Shown one piece after another: positions 1 through 8,151 of a stretch of 13,727 bases of DNA. Source of the stretch: Amoebophrya sp. AT5.2 (taxonomy: Eukaryota; Sar; Dinophyceae; Syndiniales; Amoebophryaceae); NCBI GenBank assembly GCA_005223375.1, contig RXOD01005504.1, positions 1 to 13,727 on the forward strand. Direction: 5' to 3'. The position numbers were made by a program, and so were the translations under genes. The first letter of the stretch is position 1; the number at the start of each line of letters is the position of its first letter. The notes under the pieces are model-generated. The model made no database searches. It was not told the DNA's origin and saw only the letters and a program-made list of their open reading frames with translations.

Positions 1-165
1 AGCAAGCAGAACAAAGCGACGGCCAGGATACAGCAAGAACGCGGCGCCGGTCTTGCGTGGTCTCGTATTTTGTCTTGTATTTCGTCTCGTATTCGGTCCC
101 GGCAGTTGGCGAATCATCTACCTGGCAGAAATTCCGCCAAAAATGGGTTTTTCATCCCTCTAACG
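1..165 (+). other. Probable 3' tail of an intron (left end outside window)
   Basis: A frame is open here from position 70, but its residues do not resemble the modules that follow and base use is unlike the exon. The stretch ends with GGGTTTTTCAT, then CCTCTAAC, then GCCTAC. The same series (GGATTTTTTCAT, CCTCTAAC, GCCTAC) occurs at the right end of the element at 2965-3363, immediately before the last exon of the same gene. By analogy the exon starts near 163-166. No matching left end (a TGAAAAA-type sequence) is visible in the first 100 bases, so it should lie upstream of the window. The alternative is that ATG 166 is the true start and this is 5' leader. Confidence 0.45.
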
Positions 166-3100
166 ATGGCCTACCTCAGCACGCAGTGCGACCAGAGCGT
201 CACCGACTCCGTGCCGATGAACAACATCACGACCGTCTCCGAGGTGGTGCCCTTTCGCATCAGCTACCTGGACACGCAGAAGCTCACCCCTTCTGTGAAC
301 ACGCTGCTGGGAGGCGGCGGTGCTACAACTTCCGCCGGCGATCAAGCGATCAGCGACAACAGCACCTCCTCGTCCCAGCAGCTCGCTACGTATACGAACA
401 CGACGATCGACACCGAGGCGATGTTCTCGACGCAGCTGTCCGAGCTGTACAACGGCACCCTGTTCCAGCTCCGCCTGAACACGCGGCAGCTGGTCGACGG
501 GCGGCACTTCCGCGTGTGCACGGACCTGGACGGGTTCGCGGGGCCGCAGTTCATGGGCGACACGGGCATGCTGATCTACACCGCGAAGATTCCGTTTGTA
601 GATTTGCGGCGGGTGCAGGCGTTCGACGGGGTGCCGGTGAACTTCACCTGCGTCGGCTGCACGAACCTCACGGAGGGCTACCTGTTGAACGCGTACAGCG
701 GGCGGTGCGACGTGCGGGACGGGGGTGGAAACGCGACGGCGGTGGCGGGGGTGCAGACAGAGTCCACGCGGGTGCAGCTCAGCTTCGACTTCGGCGGCTA
801 CCTGGCCGAGGGCTACAACACGCTGAGCACCAGCAGCAGCACCACGACCACCACGGCGGCCGGGTTCGTGCCCGAGCCGCCCGTGCGGCAGTTCTTCCCC
901 TTCAACGCCGGGCACCTGGTCGAGGGCTACGACTACCGCATGTGCGTGGACCTGAACACGAACAACTCGCAGACCTTTTTCTACGGGGACCTGATGTACT
1001 TGGTGTACCTCACGCCCGTCACCAGCGTGGACGCGTCCGTGCTGTACTCGGAAGCGGGGGCGCTGAAGTTCGCGTGCAAAAACTGCACGGATGCGGACAC
1101 GGTCGCGTTTTTAGCGGAGGACTGCGCGGCGGAGGGGCTCACGGCGAGCAAGATGAAGATGACCGAGGCGAACGTGACCGGCATCACGCTGCCCAGCGCC
1201 ACGAAGAGCGGGGCGGTGGAGGACTTCTTTCTGGTAACGCAGGACGTGAAGTCCGCGCTGGACGTGCAGCAGGTCGGGTTTCAATTCACGTTGGGCAAGT
1301 ACTACGAGCTGTGCCTGGACATGGACGGCGACGGCGTGCCGCTGACGGCGTCCGCGCTCGAGCAGCAGCTGCCGTCGAAGCCGATGCGGTACAGCGGGTG
1401 GAGCGTGTTCGTGCAGTCCATCGACCTGCTGCACACAACCTCCGTGCACGCGGCCGCCGCGCAGACCATTTTTTTCAGATGCCTCCCCGGCGGCACCTGC
1501 TCGCAGTTCGTGGCCGGGTACCTGTCGGAGTCGCTCACCGACTGCGGCCAGCAGGCCACCTTCCCGGCGCTGTTCATGGAGTCCGCGGGCTACGTGGGGC
1601 TGAACTACTTCGCCTTCGCGAACCTGGACGCGTCCGCGCTGCTTGTTGGGAGAACGTACGGGCTGTGCGTGGACTACGGGCACGGGTTCGGGCAGACGGG
1701 GCACCAGGTGTACGTGCACCCGATCGCGGGCACGCCGGTGGCCACGCTCACGTACCGCTCGGGCGTACCGATCGCCGTGGAGGTCTACCTCTGCCCCGCC
1801 TGCGAGCAGTACGCGGACGACACGTATGCGTTTCTGTCCGCGGACAACTGCGACGACGACAACCGGTTCGATTTGCTGCAAAAGCTGACGAAGCAACTGA
1901 TCGTGGTCTCGAACACCTACCGGTACTTCATCCAGGTGCCGGACCCGGACTCGCTGCAGATCGGAAAGTCGCACCTAATTTGCACCGCGGTGAACTCGAC
2001 GGCCGTGGCGCGCACCTTCTACACGAACGAAGCGAACAGAGGGTTCGGTGTTCTAAACGACACGATCGTGGGGAACACGCACGTGGCGATCTACATCAAC
2101 TTCGCGTACGACTACTCGTCCACGATTTTCTACGCGTTCCCGAAAATCGAGACGGTGGAGGAATCGACCATCTTCGGGCCGCAAACGATCATCCCGGAGT
2201 GGAGCGGCCAAGGGTGGGCGTTCTCGAGCGCAAACGGAACGGACGGATTCTCGAACCTCACGCTGGGCTCGAGGAACGAATCCGCGCTGCTGAACATGAG
2301 CAACGTCCTGCGCTACACAGACGCCAACCGAACGCAAAGGGTAGTCGTGTCGATGAACAATTGCGACACAGTAGGTTTTTCATACTAGAAAGCGCTTTTC
2401 ATTTTCGTTTTCTTGAGGCTCGCTGTCGCTCCTCAAGATGTTCTCATCGCCATACACTTTTCACCGCGATCGTATCGACTCTTTTCGACACAGCTCGGGT
2501 TTTCATGTGACAAGTGCGGTTCGCAGGATGGTGTGCACGCTTTGTACGTTGGGCTGGTCTGCCAGAAGTCGATCACTGACGGTGTGTACCCCTTCACCGT
2601 GAACCGCAACACCGACGCGGTCGTCGTCTACAACGACGCGCCAAGCCTCCCCCAAACGACCGGGTACTACGCCGACGTGAACTTCGGCTACCTCCAGCCC
2701 GGCGGCAGCTACGACATCTGCGTGGACTACAACCGACTGTCCTCCGCCTACGCCTTCGACTACGCCGGGCAGAAGGTGCTGGTTACGGGGGTCACGGGCT
2801 CTTTGAACACGACTCTGTACGCGAATTTGACGCAGACCGTCACCGTTGTGTGCAACACGTGCACGGAGAAGACGAAGGCGTACCTGGGCCTGACCTGCTT
2901 CCCCGAGATCAAGACGGGGGTGATCCGGTCGTGGCAGGGAAAACGAACCAGCGCGGCCACATTCTTAAGGGTTGAAAAAATTCAGGTCTAGGCCCAGGTC
3001 TAGGTTCGCCGTGTCTACTGGGGGGCCACAGGAATTATACTCGTAGGAGATGTTGATTGCTCCCCGCCCTCCCGTCAAGGACGAGGTCTGGGGTCGGCAG

Positions 3101-3549
3101 TAGGACTAGAATCCGACTGCTACGCCCCCATCGGGCCCATCGGAGAAGGCTGCGGCGTTCCCCCTGATGATGGCGGTGCTGGGTCCCATAGCAAATTGCA
3201 GCCATAGGAAGCTGCCGCCGACCGTTCTCAGTCGGGTATGACCTCGCTGTCGGTGATGACCATCACTGATCACCAGAAGGTGACAGACGGAATTTCCTAA
3301 CGGCGAAACCCATGAAGATGAACCTGAACCATCGATCGGACCTGGATTTTTTCATAGCCTCTAACATTCGCCTACTTCATCGATCAATCGAGCTACGGCG
3401 GGAGCAACTGGAACGGCACGCTTTTCGCGATCACGGTGGACGCGACGGTGCTCTCGTCGGGTGTGAGTTACAAGCTCTGCGTGGACGAAGACGGGCCGAT
3501 GGCCGCGACCGGCTTCGAAGACGTGCGCCTCAGCTTCGAGGTCTTCTAA
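166..3549 (+). CDS. Modular cysteine-rich secreted or surface protein, 5'-partial, 3 exons
   Basis: Family not recognised. Exons are 166-2370, 2494-2964 and 3370-3549 (951 residues in the window; 962 if the second intron is instead GT-AG 2986-3357). The protein is built of about six tandem units of 110-140 residues. Each unit has a half A with Y-x-x-C-V/T-D-x-D/N-G-like residues (coding near 508, 928, 1300, 1657, 2710 and 3469, with a weaker copy near 1969). Each also has a half B with F-x-C-x-x-C and a third C about 12-15 residues later (near 643, 1069, 1474, 1786, 2500 and 2848). N-x-S/T sequons are very frequent. There is no membrane segment or GPI-type tail: the protein stops inside the seventh half A. 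These features suggest a secreted or lumenal glycoprotein with disulfide-linked modules, but ligand and role are unknown. The N-terminus, with any signal peptide, is outside the window or begins at ATG 166. The last exon was found by its N-G-T-L-F and Y-K-L-C-V-D-E-D-G match to the first unit. Confidence 0.8.
2371..2493 (+). other. Intron 1 of the modular protein gene (123 bases, GT-AG)
   Basis: The exon frame meets TAG at 2386-2388, and the same frame resumes with a clear C-x-x-C half module after 2494. Removing GT 2371 to AG 2493 keeps the frame and joins NNCDT to LGFSCDKC. The segment holds a perfect 8-bp inverted repeat (2411-2418 with 2431-2438, loop of 12). It is flanked by imperfect direct repeats of about 20 bases (2364-2383 and 2486-2506), so an equally in-frame 123-base excision a few bases to the right is possible and would change only one residue (V for L). 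Confidence 0.75.
2965..3363 (+). mobile_element. Introner-like element forming intron 2 (TIR plus direct repeat)
   Basis: A 399-base non-coding insert lies between two coding segments that share a frame. ACATTC occurs at 2959-2964 and again at 3364-3369, in the same codon phase (Thr-Phe), like a target-site duplication. The ends are inverted repeats: TGAAAAAATTCAGGTC (2973-2988) pairs with the reverse complement of 3339-3354 at 15 of 16 positions. A subterminal pair, 3003-3011 with 3301-3310, also matches. Excision with one ACATTC copy (405 bases) leaves the frame intact but has no GT-AG ends. A GT-AG alternative, 2986-3357 (372 bases), is also in frame, and its donor CAG/GTC and acceptor TTTTTTCATAG would lie in the inverted repeats. 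No transposase reading frame is present, so the element would be non-autonomous. Confidence 0.7.
2983..3004. repeat. Two copies of CAGGTCTAGG spaced by two bases
   Basis: CAGGTCTAGG occurs at 2983-2992 and 2995-3004, inside the left terminal repeat of the introner-like element. Each copy offers a CAG/GT donor-like site, so the intron start could slip by 12 bases if GT-AG splicing is used. Confidence 0.7.
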
Positions 3550-4504
3550 GATGGTGGATGAGGCGCAAGAGGCGGTGGGCCGCGGATGATGTTGGCATCA
3601 GTGGCTTGAAAGATCGCGCGTGCCTAGTATGAACAGATTTTTCATTGTCATTTTCTCTGTAGTCTGATAAGTATTAAAGCGCCCCTGTACGATAAGGCTT
3701 GCGAGTATAACTTAGTAGCCTGTAGACCGATTGGAGACAACGCTAAACCGAAACCCTGTACTGGATGTATATCTAGATCTAGACCTCGATGGATTATATC
3801 TCGGACTCGGAAGCAGGAGCGGGAACTTAAAAGTTTTTTATACTCAGCCTCAGGAGACAGCTATACTTTTAGATGCAGAATCAACCTTGTAAATACAACT
3901 ACCTAGCAGAACTTCAACTTTTCTGAAACAGCAACCTCTCCGAAATGGACCGAGGTTGACGCCGCGCAACGGTTGGTGATGACTGCGAATTTGACAGAGC
4001 CAAAAAGAAAGCGAGATCTGCAGCGACCCTTTCGGCAAACTGATCTGGGGAGAGGTTCTTTAAGGCGTTCTTCTGTTACTAGCTGCGTCAGAGCTTCAAG
4101 CCGATCTCAATGTAGGTCTAAGAATGTCGATCCAGTTTCAATTACAGGGAACGCGTGGTGGCACGATCACATACTTTCGACGGCGCAATCAGTTCGGCGG
4201 GTTTTTCTTTTTGGTGGATGAAGCTGACTGATCGAAAATTGCTGCCGCTCGGAAAATTTGCATTTGCTACTCGGTTGACATAAGGATAGAGTTGGACTTG
4301 GACCCACCCCTACTTCTACATGGATCCGCATAAATATGTGCAGAAATTCTCAATCTCATCTATCAAGTTTGCGTGGCCCAACTTCTCACAGCTGACTGGA
4401 GCGCTCTACAACCACAACTACAACTTGGAGACCGCTCACCTTACAAAGTTTTCCCGCAAGTTGAAAGACCAGCTCCTCATTTAAAATCGAGAAGTAGCTG
4501 CAAG
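3550..4504. other. Spacer between the two left-hand genes; no confident gene
   Basis: Sequence here is richer in A+T than the exons. A pyrimidine-rich acceptor-like string (TTTTTCATTG to CTCTGTAG) ends at 3661. Frame 1 is open from about 3910 to 4221, just after an acceptor-like CTAGCAG, but its lower half is arginine and serine rich and has no module motif. A 54-residue frame at 4320-4484 has natural-looking composition. These may be decayed exons, UTR or chance. No promoter motif is assigned. Confidence 0.5.
4320..4484 (+). CDS. Possible 54-residue ORF just upstream of the secreted protein gene
   Basis: The ATG at 4320 opens 54 codons ending TAA 4482-4484, 20 bases before the next gene's ATG. 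The product is rich in N, Y, F, K and S (it includes FAWPNFSQL and LYNHNYNLE) with no signal peptide. It has a faint resemblance to the FSTQLSELYNGTLF stretch of the modular protein. It could be an upstream ORF of the 4505 gene, a relic of a module, or chance. The frame is closed by TAG at 4287-4289, so any extension would need splicing. Confidence 0.25.
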   Translation: MDPHKYVQKFSISSIKFAWPNFSQLTGALYNHNYNLETAHLTKFSRKLKDQLLI

Positions 4505-5509
4505 ATGCGCGCAGTCGCAGTCCGGACGGTTTTCCTGGTGTTGTCTTGCCAGGTCGCCGATGCTTCCCAGGAGTTTTTGGGCGCTAAGCCAACGAAAATC
4601 CCCAGAACTGGTGAAGGCGACCCTGACGCCAAGCCCGAGACTACGTTACTAGCTCGTGCCGGAGAGGAACCGCTCGCGCAGTGGGTGGCCAGTGGGCTGG
4701 AGCCCGCTGACATCGCGAAGCTGTCGCGGTGGCAGGCACAGGCGAAGGACCTGGATCGGATTGCATCTGAGCTAGAGCCGTACTGCCTTCGGCTTCGCCG
4801 AAACTTGAACCTGAAGTTTGGTTTCACTAGCAGAACGGTGAACAAATTCGATCGGCGGGACAAGGTCGAAGAAGCACTGGACAGGGATGGCTCTCTTACC
4901 GCACAGATTCTGCTGCAAGCGTTGGGCTTCGAAGTAACAAAGGACAGCGCCAAGGAGACGTTCATGAAGGAGATCTATGTGCCGCTGGTGGAGAAAGTGC
5001 TGGCGCAGTACGACTCACTTTTTGAGAGCTATCCGAAGTGGCAGGGCACGCCGGGAGAGGGGGCCGTGAAGGAGAAGGCGAAAGGAATCTTTGTGTCGTT
5101 GCGCCTACAGCAAGCAAGCCCGAAGCAAGAAAGCTCGATATGGCATACTGACGCCAGGACACAGTCAGAGGGGGCGAGGTTTGCGGTTCCGTTATTCGGG
5201 GCGCCGACTGTTGCCGTGCCGGGGCGCTCGAAGTACGCCAGCGTCGGCCTGAGAATTAGCGAAAACGCCCAACTTGTAGACCCGGGCAAGAATGAACCAT
5301 CCGTGATGATGCAGCTAGACAAAGATGGCAAGCGCTTCGGAGAGAATGTGGCTCTTGGCGGTGCTTCAGGACTTCTCTTCCACGTAGGGAAGCACGGGGC
5401 GCTACATCGGACACCGACGATGGACGAGATTGAACACTACGACGACGAAGCGAGGTCGAGTCGTCGCCCGGCAACGCGGTTCGTGATATTTGTGGATCGC
5501 AAAGTTTAG
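4505..5509 (+). CDS. Secreted 334-residue protein, possible 2OG-oxygenase-like fold
   Basis: The ATG at 4505 is chosen over the in-frame ATG at 4373 because it places a clear signal peptide at the N-terminus: basic MRAVAVR, then hydrophobic TVFLVLS, with likely cleavage after QVADA (residue 20). The gene has no intron. Residues 50-185 are helical and charged. The C-terminal half has W-H-T-D (H214, D216), a glycine-rich G-L-L-F-H stretch (near 289-293), L-H-R-T-P (H301) and T-R-F-V-I-F-V-D (R325). That order, H-x-D then a distal H then R in a beta strand, is the metal and 2-oxoglutarate binding pattern of Fe(II) dioxygenases and also recalls the DUF1826 type. The assignment rests on these motifs alone. 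The signal peptide implies action in the secretory pathway or outside the cell. Substrate unknown. Confidence 0.75.
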   Translation: MRAVAVRTVFLVLSCQVADASQEFLGAKPTKIPRTGEGDPDAKPETTLLARAGEEPLAQWVASGLEPADIAKLSRWQAQAKDLDRIASELEPYCLRLRRNLNLKFGFTSRTVNKFDRRDKVEEALDRDGSLTAQILLQALGFEVTKDSAKETFMKEIYVPLVEKVLAQYDSLFESYPKWQGTPGEGAVKEKAKGIFVSLRLQQASPKQESSIWHTDARTQSEGARFAVPLFGAPTVAVPGRSKYASVGLRISENAQLVDPGKNEPSVMMQLDKDGKRFGENVALGGASGLLFHVGKHGALHRTPTMDEIEHYDDEARSSRRPATRFVIFVDRKV

Positions 5510-6751
5510 GGAGATAAAGAAATAATCCTGAATTTGAACCTTTAATTTACTGACGTAATTTTTTATTTTCCAAAAATTCGCTCTTCAACTGACCTCATCA
5601 GCGCTCTTTTTTGCCTGGAACTCGACTCCCCAGAGCGCATACTTAAGGATTGAGTGCAGAATAGTTTTGGGAAACTTGGCCTACGCTCACACATAACGAA
5701 GGCCAGAAAAATGTGGCAAACTTGTAAGCCTCCGTGGAGCACTTTTGCAGTCTTGCGATCTTTATTGGATCGGTGGCTCCGCTTACATATTGGGTCACTA
5801 CGACCAAGGATGCACTAGCATTTACTTATTTTGCCCGAGACGGCTGGGGAAGCTCCCTTTGTCTCGTCGAAAAGTGCCTCCCAGTCTCTCCGCGAGCTTG
5901 GTGCTTAAGTTAGTACTATCTACATCGAACAGGTCGATAACGGGAAAAAATTGTAAGTATATCAGAACCGGTGCGGTAGAAATTTTGCCCTTTTTTCATC
6001 GTGGTGCTGGGAATATCGAATCTAAATCAAGCTAAGTATTTACGCAGTGCGGCCGTTGGTTTTCGAATCTCTCGGTGCTGTTCTGCCCTCACAAACCTAA
6101 AACCCGCGAGGCAGGGGTGGTAACCGCACTCACTCACTCACTCATATAATGACTTGGGCACCATGACCATCACAAGATACGATTAGGGACTGCAACCACC
6201 CACATTTGTGCCGCGTGCACGCTGTTCCCCTTGCACTCGTTTTCCTAATGCAGACAGATCACAGATCGATCTTAAATAAGGCTCGGCTTCGACCCATGTC
6301 TGCAGTTGGGCAGCTCGAGGCCTGCACGCACGCTCGACTGAACTGCGCAGGAAATGTGCGCGCTCTCCCTGTATGTGATTGCGAGCAGACTCACACTGAC
6401 TTTCGACGGGCGGCGAGGGCGTCGATATTCATTTTCACGTCCAGGTGCATGTCGAGTGCCCACTTACTTTCGCGCGTGTCTCTACCTGTCGTCCGTACTC
6501 CTTTTCGGTCATCGTGCTTCGGCGAAACAATCGAGAGGCCGACGCATACCACATCGATAATCGTGCAGAAGTTCTTGCTCTCGAGTCGATTACTTCGCCT
6601 TGCATTAGTCATTAAATTTGGTTCTTGCATAATGGAAATTCATCTTATTCATTGTTCTAAAAGCTGAGGGCTAAAGTGAGCCTGAAGCAGGAAGAAGGAA
6701 CAGCATCAAGAGTATCAATCTACATGTTGCCAGACGATCCAAAGATAAACT
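5510..6751. other. Long spacer, no supported gene
   Basis: Frames at 5745-6035 and 6206-6667 are open, but their products lack domain motifs and have biased R/S/H composition, and base use resembles spacer rather than the neighbouring exons. A short ACTC tandem tract lies near 6127-6144. No tRNA or rRNA fold was recognised. The region probably contains the 3' end of the upstream gene and the 5' leader or promoter of the gene at 6752, but no motif is assigned. Confidence 0.5.
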
Positions 6752-7672
6752 ATGAAGAGCCAGCTCTATCAGCACTTTGCGCACTGTTCCGACATTGTCG
6801 CAGTCCTGTCAGGCCGGCTCCAGCGAACCTCCTTTACGGCTGCGACGACTTCAGACGCGGCTTCGGTCCCGTCATCGGCGCACGCGGGAAGTAGGGAAAA
6901 GGGGCGCGTCGAAAGAGAAGCTGCGACAAGTTCCGACGAGCGTGCGGGTGCGTCCCTATCGCCTGAACAAGAAGAGGTAGACGAGGACCAGGACTCCGCC
7001 GATGAAGAAGGAGCTGTGATAACTGTGCAGGGGCGAACAAACTCGCAAACAAACTCGCGAGCAAACTCGCACACAAACTCGCTGAAAAACTCGCACACAA
7101 ACTTCGCGCCAGCGGATGAATCGGCGCCCGTCAAGAGATTCGTTCGCGCCATGTTGCAGTCGGTGCACGACTCGTTCATTCAGTACCAGAGGCAGCGTGA
7201 GCAGCTGCGGAAGATCCAGCGGTCTCCAAAAAGGGTGGAGAAAATTTACCTGGACGGGAACGAGGGTAACAAAGACGACATGAACGTGCTGGACTTCGGA
7301 GAGAAGAAAGAAGAGGGAAAAGAAAAAGGCCTTCTAGGAGGTCTAGGGCTCTTCCTCGATGTAGATGTTGATGTCGGGGGGCATGGGCGCGCGCGACGGC
7401 CGCGCGCGATGCCAGGCCTCAAGGAGCTCAACGGGGACTTGGAGCAAGACGCGCGTGTCGAAGAAGCAGTCGGCCCTTCTCGTGGAGGCGGTCCCGCGAG
7501 GACAAAAATGCAAATACCGTCGTCCTTCGGCGAGAAGAAGGATGACAGACCACTAACAGAGTTTTCGGTGCCGGTACTGGAGGAGGCGAGCCGACTGGCG
7601 AGTAAGGCGTTCTTTGTCTTCCAGGGGGAGGTGCGCACAGCAGGCAAAATGCTGGAGAAGGTACAACTCTGA
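6752..7672 (+). CDS. Hydrophilic low-complexity protein with NS-tetrapeptide repeat
   Basis: Family not recognised. The 306-residue frame has an acidic stretch (residues about 70-90, rich in E and D), then five tetrapeptides of the form T/A/K-N-S-x (residues 96-115). A basic probably helical segment follows (about 125-160, VKRFVRAMLQS to KRVEKIYLDG), then a charged disordered tail. Base use is coding-like from about 7100 onward. The start at 6752 is the first ATG of the frame, but the first 60 residues are less convincing and may be partly leader. The final codons GAG AAG GTA CAA overlap a strong donor (AAG/GTACAA), so the frame may continue through an intron into 7755-7910. No signal peptide or membrane segment is seen. 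Confidence 0.6.
   Translation: MKSQLYQHFAHCSDIVAVLSGRLQRTSFTAATTSDAASVPSSAHAGSREKGRVEREAATSSDERAGASLSPEQEEVDEDQDSADEEGAVITVQGRTNSQTNSRANSHTNSLKNSHTNFAPADESAPVKRFVRAMLQSVHDSFIQYQRQREQLRKIQRSPKRVEKIYLDGNEGNKDDMNVLDFGEKKEEGKEKGLLGGLGLFLDVDVDVGGHGRARRPRAMPGLKELNGDLEQDARVEEAVGPSRGGGPARTKMQIPSSFGEKKDDRPLTEFSVPVLEEASRLASKAFFVFQGEVRTAGKMLEKVQL
7039..7107 (+). repeat. 12-bp tandem repeat, about 5.7 copies
   Basis: The unit is AAACTCGC plus four variable bases. Copies start at 7039, 7051, 7063, 7075 and 7087, with a 9-base partial copy at 7099. Because 12 is a multiple of 3, length changes keep the frame, and the array encodes the NS-tetrapeptide tract of the surrounding gene. Variation is confined to the first and fourth residues of the tetrapeptide. 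Confidence 0.9.
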
Positions 7673-8151
7673 AGATGCCGTTTCTTCGCTCTGAAGACAT
7701 CGGAACGAGAGTGAAGTTCACTTTCGTTCCAAAGCAGTCATCTTGATGTTCTCGCTGCGTTGCTAGCAGCACTCGCACCTTCTCAAATTCGATCACCACG
7801 CACTACCACCACCCCCTCAGTTCTTGTCTCTGGTGGAAGTTGCGCACATTGTTTTTGTGCGCGAACCCCGCTGCCCGCCACCACACGATAGATATCCATC
7901 GCGCGGCTCGTGACCCTGTGTGTGAGCTCGTGAACTACCTGCCGCATATCGTGTGAATGACCGTCCAACTGCAGCAGCTCGTACCTATGCCAACATGTAT
8001 CTCGTTGCGCATGGTCCATCAAGTACGATACCATACGGATGAGCCTCCTGAGTATGCCTAGTATGCATATAATTTATATGATATGTTGGCTAGTAGGGTT
8101 GATCCTGACCCTGAGTAGCTGTCGAACAAGGCGTGGATCTCATCTTCTGCT
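7673..8151. other. Convergent intergenic region (strand switch)
   Basis: Plus-strand genes end at 7672 and minus-strand genes begin to the right, so this is a tail-to-tail junction. A minus-strand frame (7783-8034, 83 residues) has fairly natural composition, and a plus-strand acceptor-like CCCCCTCAG ends near 7820. Either strand could carry a terminal exon here. Neither is supported well enough to call. Confidence 0.5.

Noticed and set aside
160..1974. Long minus-strand frames opposite the modular protein (160-915, 1111-1974)
   Set aside because: Composition is typical of antisense shadows (V, R, H, Q rich) and no motif is present.
57..2510. An 817-codon plus-strand frame overlapping the modular protein
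   Set aside because: It is a shadow frame: very rich in R, H and A with no domain pattern, while the overlapping frame has repeated cysteine modules and sequons. G+C-rich third positions keep the shadow free of stops.
3312..3632. A 106-residue plus frame
   Set aside because: It overlaps the real last exon in another frame; the alternative frame carries the YKLCVDEDG motif, and this one is arginine-rich noise.
5745..6667. Two plus-strand frames of 96 and 153 residues
   Set aside because: No domain, no coding-like base use, and several overlapping frames of similar quality; treated as spacer.
7386..7409. GC-rich inverted repeat (GCGCGCG on both sides of a short loop)
   Set aside because: It lies in coding sequence made of arginine, alanine and glycine codons; simple CG alternation explains the symmetry.
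7783..8034. An 83-residue minus-strand frame
   Set aside because: Composition is fairly natural, but there are no motifs, no clear start context, and an equally plausible plus-strand exon overlaps it. Kept only as a note in the spacer entry.
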